Shown here piece after piece: positions 52,443 to 60,852 of a DNA stretch of 64,000 nt. Every line of letters begins with the position of its first letter. Positions within the stretch are counted from its first letter, which is position 1. The notes below the pieces were generated by a model. The model made no database searches, had not been told where the DNA came from, and saw only the letters and a program-made list of their open reading frames with translations. The position numbers and the translations under genes are program-made. Origin of the DNA: Actinocorallia herbida (GTDB lineage: Bacteria; Actinomycetota; Actinomycetes; Streptosporangiales; Streptosporangiaceae). The stretch is taken from assembly GCF_003751225.1 (NCBI RefSeq), contig NZ_RJKE01000001.1, positions 3,534,001-3,598,000 on the forward strand, written 5' to 3'.

Positions 52443-52656
52443 GGAGGGCACGGAATGTCGGCGGGGGGTTCCTAGGATCGGGTCGTGCGGGGCAAGGGGT
52501 TCGTTTTGGCGGTCTCGAAGAGGTGGCGGGAGCACGGCCTGACCCGCCCCGGGCGGCTTCGGCCTGGTCCCGGACTCGCTCGTCGGCGGTTTCGGGGTCG
52601 TCGGCTGCGGCTTCGCCCGCCGGGGCGTCGAAGGTGAAGGTCGCGGGCCGGTCTTC

Positions 52657-53136
52657 TCAGTTGTTGTTGGTGCGGTGGAGGGCGGGTTCGACGAACCAGA
52701 GCCAGCCGGCGAGGAGGACGATGCCCGCAGCCGTCAGGGAGGGGAGCGGGCCTTCGAAGAGGTGGGCGGTGACGAGCCAGGTGGCGGAGGTCATGGAGAG
52801 GGCCAGGGCGGCGGTGCCGATGAGGCCGTAGAGGTTGGCGCGGCGGACCAGGTCCTCTTTGAGGCCCTGGCGGAAGAGGATGCGGTGCTGGGCCACGGGG
52901 GCGATGAAGAAGAGGGAGGCCAGGGCGGCGGAGACGAGGGCGAGGTAGAAAAGGGTGCGTTCGCCTGTGGAGACGTCCTTGAAGCCGGCGGAGAAGGGGA
53001 CGGTCAGCAGGAAGGCGAAGAGGACCTGGACGCCGGTGACGGCGACGCGGATGCCCTGGAGGAATTCCACGAAATTGCGGTCGGCGCGTTCCGCCGGGGT
53101 CTCGTTGACCTTCTCGTCGGGGAGTTCTCGGGTCAC
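52657..53136 (-). CDS. DUF6328-family membrane protein
   Basis: 159 residues with four hydrophobic segments (about 31-50, 61-81, 99-121, 126-147) and a charged N-terminus (PDEKVNETPAERADRNFVEFLQG, abbreviated start). The conserved RNFxELLQELRVxxTGVQxLFAFLLTxPF-like core of DUF6328 is recognisable from RNFVEF through VQVLFAFLLTVPF. Its role is unknown; it is an inner-membrane protein. GTG start at 53136. It stands alone between the protease operon and the allophanate hydrolase gene. Confidence 0.8.
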   Translation of the reverse strand: MTRELPDEKVNETPAERADRNFVEFLQGIRVAVTGVQVLFAFLLTVPFSAGFKDVSTGERTLFYLALVSAALASLFFIAPVAQHRILFRQGLKEDLVRRANLYGLIGTAALALSMTSATWLVTAHLFEGPLPSLTAAGIVLLAGWLWFVEPALHRTNNN

Positions 53137-53221
53137 GGGGGCGGCTCCGGGGGCAGGCGGTGGCTACCTCTTCCTATTGCCGGGAATGCCAGAAAGATTC
53201 CTCTTGGGGGGATCTTGATGT

Positions 53222-53251
53222 CCCGACCGGCCCGCGGACAGGCCGGTCGGG
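53222..53251 (-). terminator. Hairpin after the allophanate hydrolase gene
   Basis: CCCGACCGGCC (53222-53232) and GGCCGGTCGGG (53241-53251) pair over 11 bp with an 8-base loop, just past the stop at 53257 on the minus strand. Confidence 0.7.
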
Positions 53252-53256
53252 CGGGG

Positions 53257-54888
53257 TCACACCAGTGAGGCCAGGTAGGGGCGCCAGCCGCCGAACGAGG
53301 TGATGTCGGCGGCGTCGGTGAGCGCGGAGGGCTCGCAGAGGAAGCCCGGGACCGACGTGCCGTCGGCGAGTTCCACGCTGCCGAGGGCCATGGGACGGGG
53401 GAGGGCGGCCAGGAAGGCGCCCAGGCCCTCCGGAGGCAGGGCCCACACTTCGGCTTCGATGGCGGAGCCGTCTTCGGGGACCCGGACCAGGCCGGGCTTG
53501 GGCGGCTCGGTCGCCAGGGCGTAGAGGCGGTAGGCGGGGGCGGTTCTGACGGACCGGGAGAAGCGGGCGCCCAGGGCGAGGAGCTGGCCGTTCAAGGGCT
53601 GGCCGGTCAGGTGGGCGCCGACTACGGCGATCCGGGCGGAGGGGGTGAGAAGGGCGGCGACGCGGGCCAGCCGGTCGTCGGTGTGGGCGGGGCCGATCAG
53701 CATGACGCCGAAGGGAAGGCCCGAGACGTCGCCCGCCGGGACCGCCACCGCGGCCAGGCCGAAGAGGTTCGTGGAGTTGGTGAACCTGCCCAGGCGGGCG
53801 TTGGCGCCGAGCGGGTCGGCGGCGACGTCGGCGAGGGTGGGGTGGCCGGGCGCGGTGGGGAGGAGCAGGGCGTCGGCGTCGGCGAGGGCCGCCATGGCGC
53901 GCGAGCGCAGGGTCGCCAGGCGTTCCCGGTCGCTGTAGAGGCGGTGGGCCGGGACGTCGCGGGAGCGCTGGACGATGCCGGTGACGGTCGGATCCAGGCC
54001 GTCGCCGCCCTTCTCGGCCTGGGCGTCGATGAAGGCACCGACGGCGGTGTAGCGCTCGGCGACGAAGGCGCCCTCGTAGAGCATCGCGGCGGCCTCGGTG
54101 AAGGGGACGAGGTCGATGGGCTGGAGGATCGCTCCGGATTCCTCCAGCCGGGCCGCCGCGCGCTGGAAGGCGTCGGTCCATCCGGCGTCGAGTTCGCCGA
54201 GCTGGGCGAGGTCGGGGACGGCGACGCGCCACGGGCCAGGGGCACGGACCGGTGCCGCGCCCGCGGAGACGACCATGTGGGTGAGGGCCTGTTCGGCCTC
54301 GGGGAGGGTGCGGGCGAAGACGGTCACGCAGTCGAGGCTCGCGCAGGCCGGGACGACCCCTTCGGTGGGGACGAGTCCGCGCGTCGGCTTGAGCCCGACG
54401 ATGCCGTTGAAGGCGGCCGGGACGCGGCCGGACCCCGCGGTGTCGGTGCCGAGGGCGAGGTCGGCGATGCCGAGCGCGACGGCGACCGCGGATCCGGAGC
54501 TGGAACCGCCGCTGATGCGCGACGGGTCGACGGAGTTCCGGACCGCGCCGTAAGGCGAGCGGGTGCCGACGAGGCCCGTCGCGAACTGGTCGAGGTTCGT
54601 GGTGCCGATGACGAGCGCGCCGGCCGCGCGGAGGCGGGCGACGACCGGGGCGTCACGGTCGGGGAGGTAGGCGTACGACGGGCAGCCCGCCGTGGTCGGG
54701 AGCCCGCCCACGTCGATGTTCCCCTTGACCGCCAGGAGCCGCCCGGCCAGCGGGAGCGAGGGGTCGAGCGCCAGCGCCTCGGCCTCCACGTCGGCCTGCG
54801 GGCGCAGGTCTATCCAGATCTCCGGGCGGTCGACCTTGGCGATGCGGTCGTAGGCGGCGCGGACGCGCGCGAGGATGCGTTCGGTCAT
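53257..54888 (-). CDS. atzF: Allophanate hydrolase
   Basis: 543 residues. The amidase-signature domain carries the Ser-cisSer-Lys triad: Lys55 in LLAVKGNIDV, cis-Ser near 130 in ISGGSSSGSA and Ser153 in DTAGSGRVP. A C-terminal domain (about 430-543, including FGGWRPYLASL) is the one that in AtzF completes allophanate breakdown. Reaction: allophanate to two ammonia and two CO2. ATG follows AAGGG. It is the last gene of a four-gene minus-strand operon, 97 bases after the carboxylase and behind a large hairpin. Confidence 0.92.
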   Translation of the reverse strand: MTERILARVRAAYDRIAKVDRPEIWIDLRPQADVEAEALALDPSLPLAGRLLAVKGNIDVGGLPTTAGCPSYAYLPDRDAPVVARLRAAGALVIGTTNLDQFATGLVGTRSPYGAVRNSVDPSRISGGSSSGSAVAVALGIADLALGTDTAGSGRVPAAFNGIVGLKPTRGLVPTEGVVPACASLDCVTVFARTLPEAEQALTHMVVSAGAAPVRAPGPWRVAVPDLAQLGELDAGWTDAFQRAAARLEESGAILQPIDLVPFTEAAAMLYEGAFVAERYTAVGAFIDAQAEKGGDGLDPTVTGIVQRSRDVPAHRLYSDRERLATLRSRAMAALADADALLLPTAPGHPTLADVAADPLGANARLGRFTNSTNLFGLAAVAVPAGDVSGLPFGVMLIGPAHTDDRLARVAALLTPSARIAVVGAHLTGQPLNGQLLALGARFSRSVRTAPAYRLYALATEPPKPGLVRVPEDGSAIEAEVWALPPEGLGAFLAALPRPMALGSVELADGTSVPGFLCEPSALTDAADITSFGGWRPYLASLV

Positions 54889-54912
54889 CGATGGACCCTT
54901 TCGGTGGTGCGG

Positions 54913-54955
54913 GCCGGGCGGGCCGCCCGCTGACGGGGCGGGCGGCCCGCCCGGC
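54913..54955 (-). repeat. 18-bp perfect hairpin between carboxylase and allophanate hydrolase genes
   Basis: The 18 bases 54913-54930 (GCCGGGCGGGCCGCCCGC) pair completely with 54938-54955 around a 7-base loop. It lies inside the operon, between the carboxylase stop and the hydrolase start. It may partly terminate transcription or protect mRNA ends, setting the carboxylase-to-hydrolase ratio. Confidence 0.65.
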
Positions 54956-54985
54956 TGGGATGTGCCGCCATCGCGGGCGGGGTGC

Positions 54986-57900
54986 TCAGACGGGCGGGCC
55001 GAGGACGATCAGGGGGGTGCCCGCCTCGACCTGGCCGCCGGGGGCGGCGAGGACCTCGGTGACGACGCCGTCGCAGGGGGAGTGGACGGGGGCCTCCATC
55101 TTCATGGCCTCAAGCACGAGGAGCGGGTCGCCCGCCTTGACGGTGGCGCCGGGCGAGACCGCGACCTGCCAGACCGACGCGGCGAACTCGGCCTCGACCA
55201 GGTGCCCGCCCTCGGGGACGGTGATCTCGGCGGGAGGCGGGGGCGGCGCGGAGGCGGCCTCGGCACGGGCGAACTCGCCCGCGGCCTCCCACGCGTCGCG
55301 CTCGGCGCCGAACGCGGCGGCCTGCCGCGCCCGGAACTCCGCGATGGACCCGGCGTTGCCGGCGAGGAACCGCTCGTGGTCGGCGAGCGCGAAGACGCCT
55401 TCCTCGATGTGCGGGGTGAACCGGCCCGCCGCCATGTCGGCGCGCAGTTCCAGCAGCTCCTCGGGCCCGACCTCGTACCATTTGATCCGGTCGAAGAACC
55501 GCAGCAGCCAGGGGTCGCCCTCCGGCTGCCAGCTCGACCACACCTGCGTGGTCCGCCCGACGAACTGGTATCCACCGGGTCCTTCCATCCCGTAAACGCA
55601 CAGGTAGGCGCCGCCGATGCCTACGGAGTTCTCCGCCGTCCAGGTGCGTGCCGGGTTGTACTTGGTGGTGACGAGCCGGTGCCGCGGGTCCAGGGGGGTC
55701 GCGACGGGCGCGCCCAGGTAGACGTCCCCGAGCCCGAGCACGAGGTATTCGGCGTCGAAGACCGTCCGGAACACGTCGTCGACGGACTCCAGCCCGTTGA
55801 CGCGCCGGATGAACTCGATGTTCCACGGGCACCACGGCGCGTCGTCCCGCACCCCGGCCATGTACCGCGCGATGGCCTCGCGCGTCGCCGGGTCGTCCCA
55901 CGACAATGGCAGGTGGACCGTCCGCGACGGCACCACGAGCTGATCGCTCGGCGGCAGCCCCGCCTCGATCTCCCGCGCCAGATCGAGCAGCGCCTCCGGT
56001 GCGACGGCGTCCGGATCGAACTTGATCTGGAGGGAGCGGATCCCGGGCGTCAGGTCGAGCACGCCGTCGATCCCCGCCGCGACGACCGCCTCTTGGAGCG
56101 CGTGCACCCGCATCCGCAGCGCGAGGTCGAGTTCCATCTCCCCGAACTCCACGAGGAGGTTGTCGTCGCCGCTGCGCCGGTAGGTGACGTCGCCGCGACG
56201 GTCCAGCACCCCGCCGTCGGCGATCGCCGCCCGGTCGGCGACGGGCCGGGCCTGGGGCGTCCGGCGCAGCGCGCCGGCGGCGGCCGCCGTGAGCGGCACG
56301 AACCGCAGCGTGTCCCCGGGCCGGAGCTGCCCGAGTTTCCAGCGCTGCCCCGACGCGATCGTCGCCGGGCACACGAACCCGCCGAGTGATGGCCCGTCCG
56401 GTCCGAGCAGCACGGGCATGTCGCCCGTGTAGTCCACGGCGCCGACCGAGTAAGGCGTGTCGTGGATGTTCGACGGGTGCAGCCCCGCCTCGCCGCCGTC
56501 CTTGCGCGCCCACCGGGGCTTGGGCCCGACGAGCCGGACCCCGGTCCGCGCGGAGTTGAAGTGGACCTTCCAGTCCGCGGCGTAGAAGTCGCGGATGTCG
56601 TCCTCGGTGAAGAACTCGGGCGCGGCGTGCGGCCCCTCGACCGCGCCGAGCTCCCACTCCCGCCCGAAGACGGGCCGGTCGGCTTCCGGTACGCAGGCCC
56701 CGGCGTCGTCGGCGGTCCCGCCGCGCAGCACGTCGCCGGTCCTCAGCGCCCGCCCGCCGTGCCCACCGAACCGGCCGAGCGTGAAGGTCGAGGCGCTGCC
56801 CAGGAACTCGGGCACGTCCAGCCCGCCGCCCGCGAACAGGACGTACGTCCGCAGTCCGTGCTCTTCGGGCGCGTCGATCCGGAGCGTCGCTCCCGCCGGA
56901 ACGGTGACCGGCGCCCACTGCGGCACCGGCGACCCGTCGACGCTGACGGGCGCGGGAGCCCCCGTCACGCACACGGTCGTCGCTTGGGTGAAGCGCAAGG
57001 ACGGCCCCTGAAGGGTGCACTCCAGGCCGGGCACCCCCTCAGGGTTGCCCAGCGCGCGGTTGCCGAGCCGGAACGACAGATCGTCCATCGGACCGCAGGG
57101 CGGCACGCCGACCTGCCAGTACCCGGTCCGTCCCGGCCAGTCCTGCACGGTCGTGAGGGTCCCGCCGGAGACGACCTCGACGCGCGGGGTCGGATCGGCG
57201 ACCTCGGCCAGCGTCGCCGTCGAGTGGGAGGCGGCCTTGACGTCCGGGTGGGCGAGCGCGGCGCGCACGAGCCCGAGGTTGGTCTCGATGCCGTCGACCC
57301 GGCTCGCCGCGAGCGCCGCGTCGAGCCCGGCGAGGGCCTCCTCCCGGGACGCGCCGTGCGCGATGACCTTGGCGAGCATCGGATCGTAGGAGGTCGTCAC
57401 CTCGGTCCCCGTCCGCACCCAGGAGTCGACGCGGACGCCGACGGGGAACGCCACGCGCGTCAGCCGGCCCGCACTGGGCCGGTGGTCGCGCGAAGGGTCC
57501 TCGGCGTATACGCGGGCCTCAACGGCATGCCCCCGCGCAGCCCCCGGCTCCCGGACGACCCCGGTGTCGCCCTGCGCGAGCCGCAGCATCCACTCCACGA
57601 GGTCGACCCCGTAGATCTCCTCGGTCACCGGGTGCTCGACCTGGAGCCGGGTGTTGACCTCGAGGAAGTAGGCCTCTTCCCGCGCCGCGTCGTAGACGAA
57701 CTCGACGGTTCCGGCGGACCGGTACCCGACCGACGCGCAAAGGCTCCGCGCCGCCTCCGCGAGCTCCGCCCGCACGTGCGCGGGCAGCCCCGGTGCGGGC
57801 GCCTCCTCCACGACCTTCTGGTTCCGCCGCTGAAGCGAGCAGTCCCGGTCCCCGAACGTGACGACCCGCCCCGCCCCGTCGCCGAACACCTGCACCTCGA

Positions 57901-58525
57901 CGTGCCGGGCCTGCTCCACGAGCCGTTCGAGGAAGACGCCGGCCGAGGAGAACGACGCCGCGGCGACCCGCTGCACCCGCTCCCACGCGTCGGCCAGCTC
58001 CGCCGCGCCGCGGCAGGCGCTCATCCCGATCCCGCCGCCGCCCCCGGTCGCCTTGAGCATCACGGGATATCCGATCCGCCCGGCGGCCTCCAGCGCCTCC
58101 GGCAGATCGGCCAGAAGCCCCGTCCCGGGCGCGAGCGGCACCCCCGCGGCCTCGGCCGCGGCCCGCGCGGTGTGCTTGGCCCCGAACAGCTCGAGCTGGT
58201 CCGGGGTGGGCCCGACGAACACGATCCCGGCCTCGGCACAGCGCCGGGCGAACTCCGCGTCCTCCGACAGGAATCCGTATCCCGGGTGGATCGCCCCGGC
58301 GCCGGTCTCGGCCGCCGCCTTGAGCACCAGCTCCACGTCCAGGTACGACTCCTTGGCGGGCGCCGGCCCCAGCCGCACCGCCTCGTCCGCCAGCCTGACG
58401 TGCTCGGCGTCCCGGTCCGGGTCGGAGAACACCGCGACCGTGCGGATTCCCAGACGCCGTGCGGTGCGGATGATCCGGGCGGCGATCTCGCCCCGGTTGG
58501 CGACGAGCAGGGTGTCGAAGCTCAT
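54986..58525 (-). CDS. Biotin-dependent urea/guanidine carboxylase
   Basis: 1,179 residues from ATG 58525 (an upstream ATG at 58582 lies inside the preceding gene). Domains in order: biotin carboxylase (1-450, LLVANRGEIAARIIRTARR at the start), a carboxyltransferase of KipA-like then KipI-like halves (about 470-1010) and a biotinyl domain with LEAMKMEAP, biotin on Lys1142. It carboxylates urea to allophanate, or guanidine to carboxyguanidine. In several bacteria such enzymes encoded next to two DUF1989 proteins are guanidine carboxylases, so that is the better guess here. Substrate choice cannot be read by eye. It overlaps the preceding stop (ATGA). Confidence 0.92.
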   Translation of the reverse strand: MSFDTLLVANRGEIAARIIRTARRLGIRTVAVFSDPDRDAEHVRLADEAVRLGPAPAKESYLDVELVLKAAAETGAGAIHPGYGFLSEDAEFARRCAEAGIVFVGPTPDQLELFGAKHTARAAAEAAGVPLAPGTGLLADLPEALEAAGRIGYPVMLKATGGGGGIGMSACRGAAELADAWERVQRVAAASFSSAGVFLERLVEQARHVEVQVFGDGAGRVVTFGDRDCSLQRRNQKVVEEAPAPGLPAHVRAELAEAARSLCASVGYRSAGTVEFVYDAAREEAYFLEVNTRLQVEHPVTEEIYGVDLVEWMLRLAQGDTGVVREPGAARGHAVEARVYAEDPSRDHRPSAGRLTRVAFPVGVRVDSWVRTGTEVTTSYDPMLAKVIAHGASREEALAGLDAALAASRVDGIETNLGLVRAALAHPDVKAASHSTATLAEVADPTPRVEVVSGGTLTTVQDWPGRTGYWQVGVPPCGPMDDLSFRLGNRALGNPEGVPGLECTLQGPSLRFTQATTVCVTGAPAPVSVDGSPVPQWAPVTVPAGATLRIDAPEEHGLRTYVLFAGGGLDVPEFLGSASTFTLGRFGGHGGRALRTGDVLRGGTADDAGACVPEADRPVFGREWELGAVEGPHAAPEFFTEDDIRDFYAADWKVHFNSARTGVRLVGPKPRWARKDGGEAGLHPSNIHDTPYSVGAVDYTGDMPVLLGPDGPSLGGFVCPATIASGQRWKLGQLRPGDTLRFVPLTAAAAGALRRTPQARPVADRAAIADGGVLDRRGDVTYRRSGDDNLLVEFGEMELDLALRMRVHALQEAVVAAGIDGVLDLTPGIRSLQIKFDPDAVAPEALLDLAREIEAGLPPSDQLVVPSRTVHLPLSWDDPATREAIARYMAGVRDDAPWCPWNIEFIRRVNGLESVDDVFRTVFDAEYLVLGLGDVYLGAPVATPLDPRHRLVTTKYNPARTWTAENSVGIGGAYLCVYGMEGPGGYQFVGRTTQVWSSWQPEGDPWLLRFFDRIKWYEVGPEELLELRADMAAGRFTPHIEEGVFALADHERFLAGNAGSIAEFRARQAAAFGAERDAWEAAGEFARAEAASAPPPPPAEITVPEGGHLVEAEFAASVWQVAVSPGATVKAGDPLLVLEAMKMEAPVHSPCDGVVTEVLAAPGGQVEAGTPLIVLGPPV

Positions 58526-59142
58526 GCCGTGGCCCCGTCGGTGATCGTCATCTCGACGGGAGTCGGGTCGAAGCCGTTGCACGGGTTGTTGATCTGCGGG
58601 CAGTTGGAGACCAGGACGAGCACGTCGGTCTCCGCGCGCAGGACGACCTGGAGCCCGGGGGAGGAGATGCCGTCCACGATCCCGAGCGTCCCGTCGGCCT
58701 CGACGGGCACGTTCATGTACCAGTTGATGTTCGACACGAGGTCGCGCTTGCCGAGCCCGTACTTGGCGCCCTCGGCGAGGAAGTTGTCGACGCAGGCGTG
58801 CTGCGACCAGGTGTGGTGCCCGTACCGGAGGGTGTTGGACTCCTTGGAGCAGGCCCCGCCGACGGTGTCGTGCCGCCCGCAGGTGTCCGCGACGACCGTC
58901 ATCAGCGGCGTGTGCTCGTTGGACAGGAGCACCGAACCCGTCGTCAGGAAGATGCCGCCCTGGCCGTGGATCGTGTCGGGCGCGCTGTACCGGACGGTGG
59001 TGTCCCGGGCGTCGTAGACGAGGAAGTCGACGGCCTGGTTGCCGTGCAGGTCGGTGATGGTGAGCAGGTTCCCGGCCGGGACGATCGCGGACCAGGCGGC
59101 GCGGGCCGGAACTGTCGAGGTGGTCTCGGTCGGAACGGTCAT
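58522..59142 (-). CDS. DUF1989 protein UAAP2 (carboxyguanidine deiminase subunit type)
   Basis: 206 residues of DUF1989: HGNQAVDFLVYDARDTTVRYS near 33-53 (motif HGNQAVDF) and TCGRHDTVGGACSKESNTLRY near 90-110. Cys, His and Asp/Glu residues in these motifs resemble a metal-dependent hydrolase site. It was first named urea-amidolyase-associated protein 2; in guanidine degraders the UAAP1/UAAP2 pair acts as carboxyguanidine deiminase, giving allophanate and ammonia. It overlaps both neighbours by ATGA, so the set is co-translated. Confidence 0.88.
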   Translation of the reverse strand: MTVPTETTSTVPARAAWSAIVPAGNLLTITDLHGNQAVDFLVYDARDTTVRYSAPDTIHGQGGIFLTTGSVLLSNEHTPLMTVVADTCGRHDTVGGACSKESNTLRYGHHTWSQHACVDNFLAEGAKYGLGKRDLVSNINWYMNVPVEADGTLGIVDGISSPGLQVVLRAETDVLVLVSNCPQINNPCNGFDPTPVEMTITDGATA

Positions 59143-59963
59143 GCGAGCCCCCGGGCGGTGTGGAAGTCCGCGGTGTTGAGGAAGGCGCGGCGGCCTTCGG
59201 GACTCGCCTCCCAGAGCGGGTCGCCGGGCGCGGTGGCGCGGCCCTTCCAGGCGAGCACTTCGAGCGGCGTGCTGGTGTACTCCGGGCGAGGATCGGCCGG
59301 GTGCGGGACGTTGGCGATGAGGACGGTCAGATCCTGCTCGGCGCGCAGCGTGAGCGACGCCCCCGCGCCCGCGGATCCGGTGAACTCCAACGCGCCGTCC
59401 TCGCCGACCCGCACGCCCTGGAAGAACGACAGGGACGGTGGCAGGTCGCGCGGCTCGAGCCCGTTCTTGAGCGCGGCGAGCTTGAACAGCTCGCGGCCGG
59501 CCGGGCTCGCGGACTGCGGAGTCCCGTCGCCGTACCTCGCCGTGTTGCGGACGAGCGTGGAGGTGCCGCACAGCGCGTCATGGCGGCCCGAGGAGTCGGC
59601 CACGACGGAGGCGAGCACCCGGCCCTGGTCGGAGAGCAGCAGCTTGCCTTCGCCGAGGTAGGCGTTCCACTGCACCTTGACGGTGTCGGCGACGTTCAGC
59701 CGCTCCCACGGCCGGTCGGCGACGAACAGGAGCAGATGCGCGCAGGCGTCGCCGCGCAGGTCGGTGAGCCGCAGCTCGGTGCCCCTGGCGAGGGCCCTGT
59801 GCGTGTAGTTGCCGCCCGCCACGGTCTCCGCCCAGACCAGGGGACCGGCCTCCCGGGGCGGGTCGGGCCATGCGGTGGCGGGGACCACCGGCATGGCCTC
59901 GGCCTGCGCCCCTTCCTGCGCACGGGCGTGGTCCCGTGCGCCGAACGTCGTCGCCGTCTCCAT
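59139..59963 (-). CDS. DUF1989 protein UAAP1 (carboxyguanidine deiminase subunit type)
   Basis: 274 residues. DUF1989 core with LRGDACAHLLLFVADRPWERLN (start LRGDACAHLL, near 68) and DSSGRHDALCGTSTLVRNTARYG (core GRHDALCGTS, near 128). It has an N-terminal extension that UAAP2 lacks. The two paralogues likely form one heteromeric enzyme. ATG at 59963 follows GAGGAGG. It is the first gene of the operon, directly behind the TTTCTGTC palindrome. Confidence 0.88.
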   Translation of the reverse strand: METATTFGARDHARAQEGAQAEAMPVVPATAWPDPPREAGPLVWAETVAGGNYTHRALARGTELRLTDLRGDACAHLLLFVADRPWERLNVADTVKVQWNAYLGEGKLLLSDQGRVLASVVADSSGRHDALCGTSTLVRNTARYGDGTPQSASPAGRELFKLAALKNGLEPRDLPPSLSFFQGVRVGEDGALEFTGSAGAGASLTLRAEQDLTVLIANVPHPADPRPEYTSTPLEVLAWKGRATAPGDPLWEASPEGRRAFLNTADFHTARGLA

Positions 59964-59985
59964 CGCTCGACCTCCTCAAAGCCAA

Positions 59986-60005
59986 TTTCTGTCGCACGAC
60001 AGAAA
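59986..60005. promoter_or_regulatory. Operator TTTCTGTC-N4-GACAGAAA, copy 1
   Basis: Perfect 8-bp inverted repeat (59986-59993 and 59998-60005) in the gap between the UAAP1 operon and the divergent TetR. An identical palindrome precedes the permease gene at 62385. On the minus strand a TAGTTT -10-like hexamer overlaps it. Confidence 0.8.
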
Positions 60006-60117
60006 CTAGGTGGGCGGAGCTTCCGGGCGATTGCTCCCTCGTTACGGTGATATTGCTGGATCCTCACCGGCATCGCCGTCCGGCTCCCGCCCTGCGGCGA
60101 TGTGGCACGATCGGGCC

Positions 60118-60792
60118 ATGAGCACCACGGGCAGACGGGTGGGCAGGCCCCGCGCGGAGCGGCGTCCCGACAGCGGGCTGTCCGCGCGGGAGGAACTGCT
60201 GGCCGCCGCCGCCGAGCTGTTCACCGTGCAGGGGTACGCCGCGACGTCCACGCGGGCCGTCGCCGAGCGCTCCGGGATGCGCCAGGCGTCGATGTACCAC
60301 TACTTCGGCGGCAAGGAGGATCTGCTCGCGGTGCTGCTGGAGGGCACGGTCAGGCCGTCGCTCGACCTCGCCCGCGGTCTGCTCGCCGCCGAAGGGTCCG
60401 CCGAGGCCCGGCTGTGGCAGCTGTGCCGCTCCGATGTGGTGCTGCTCTGCGGCGGCCCGCACAACCTGGGCGCGCTCTACCTGCTGCCCGAGGTGCGCAC
60501 CGAGCGGTTCGCCGGGTTCGCCCGGATGCGCCGGGAGCTCAAGGAGGCGTACGGGCGGCTGCTCGCCGACGCCGCCTGCTGCACGGCGCTCGACGCGGGC
60601 GAGGTCGCGGTCCGCACCGACCTCGTCTTCGGGCTGATCGAGGGCGTCATCCTCATCCACCGCTCGGACCCCGACCGCCCCGTCGAGGCCTTCGCCGCCG
60701 CCACGGCCGATGCCGCCCTCAGGGTGGCCGGGGCGCGCGAGGAGGACCTCGCCGAGGTCCGCGCCCGGGCGGCGAAGCTCGCCCAGGGCTGA
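60118..60792 (+). CDS. TetR/AcrR-family regulator of the urea/guanidine locus
   Basis: 224 residues. HTH at about 23-70 (LLAAAAELFTVQGYAATSTR, then RQASMYHYFGGKEDLLAVLL) preceded by a basic arm (GRRVGRPRAERR). The ligand-binding domain has two adjacent Cys (AACCTAL near 161). ATG at 60118 begins the conserved arm. It is divergent from the carboxylase operon and convergent with the permease, both of which carry the same operator, so it probably represses all of them until a nitrogen substrate or its metabolite binds. Confidence 0.88.
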   Translation: MSTTGRRVGRPRAERRPDSGLSAREELLAAAAELFTVQGYAATSTRAVAERSGMRQASMYHYFGGKEDLLAVLLEGTVRPSLDLARGLLAAEGSAEARLWQLCRSDVVLLCGGPHNLGALYLLPEVRTERFAGFARMRRELKEAYGRLLADAACCTALDAGEVAVRTDLVFGLIEGVILIHRSDPDRPVEAFAAATADAALRVAGAREEDLAEVRARAAKLAQG

Positions 60793-60809
60793 GGACCCGG
60801 AACGGCGAA

Positions 60810-60842
60810 GGACCCGGAACGCCCGCACGGGGTTCCGGGTCC
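60810..60842. terminator. Bidirectional hairpin between TetR and permease genes
   Basis: GGACCCGGAAC (60810-60820) pairs with GTTCCGGGTCC (60832-60842) over 11 bp. A second copy of the left arm lies at 60793-60803, so two alternative hairpins are possible. It lies between convergent genes. Confidence 0.7.
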
Positions 60843-60852
60843 CTGCCTGGTC

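Noticed and set aside
59964-60117. Guanidine-I (ykkC-type) riboswitch before the carboxylase operon
   Set aside because: I looked for the conserved ACGR-type segments and paired hairpins in the leader. The gap is mostly taken by the palindrome, and the distance to the ATG (under 30 bases) is too short for a riboswitch.
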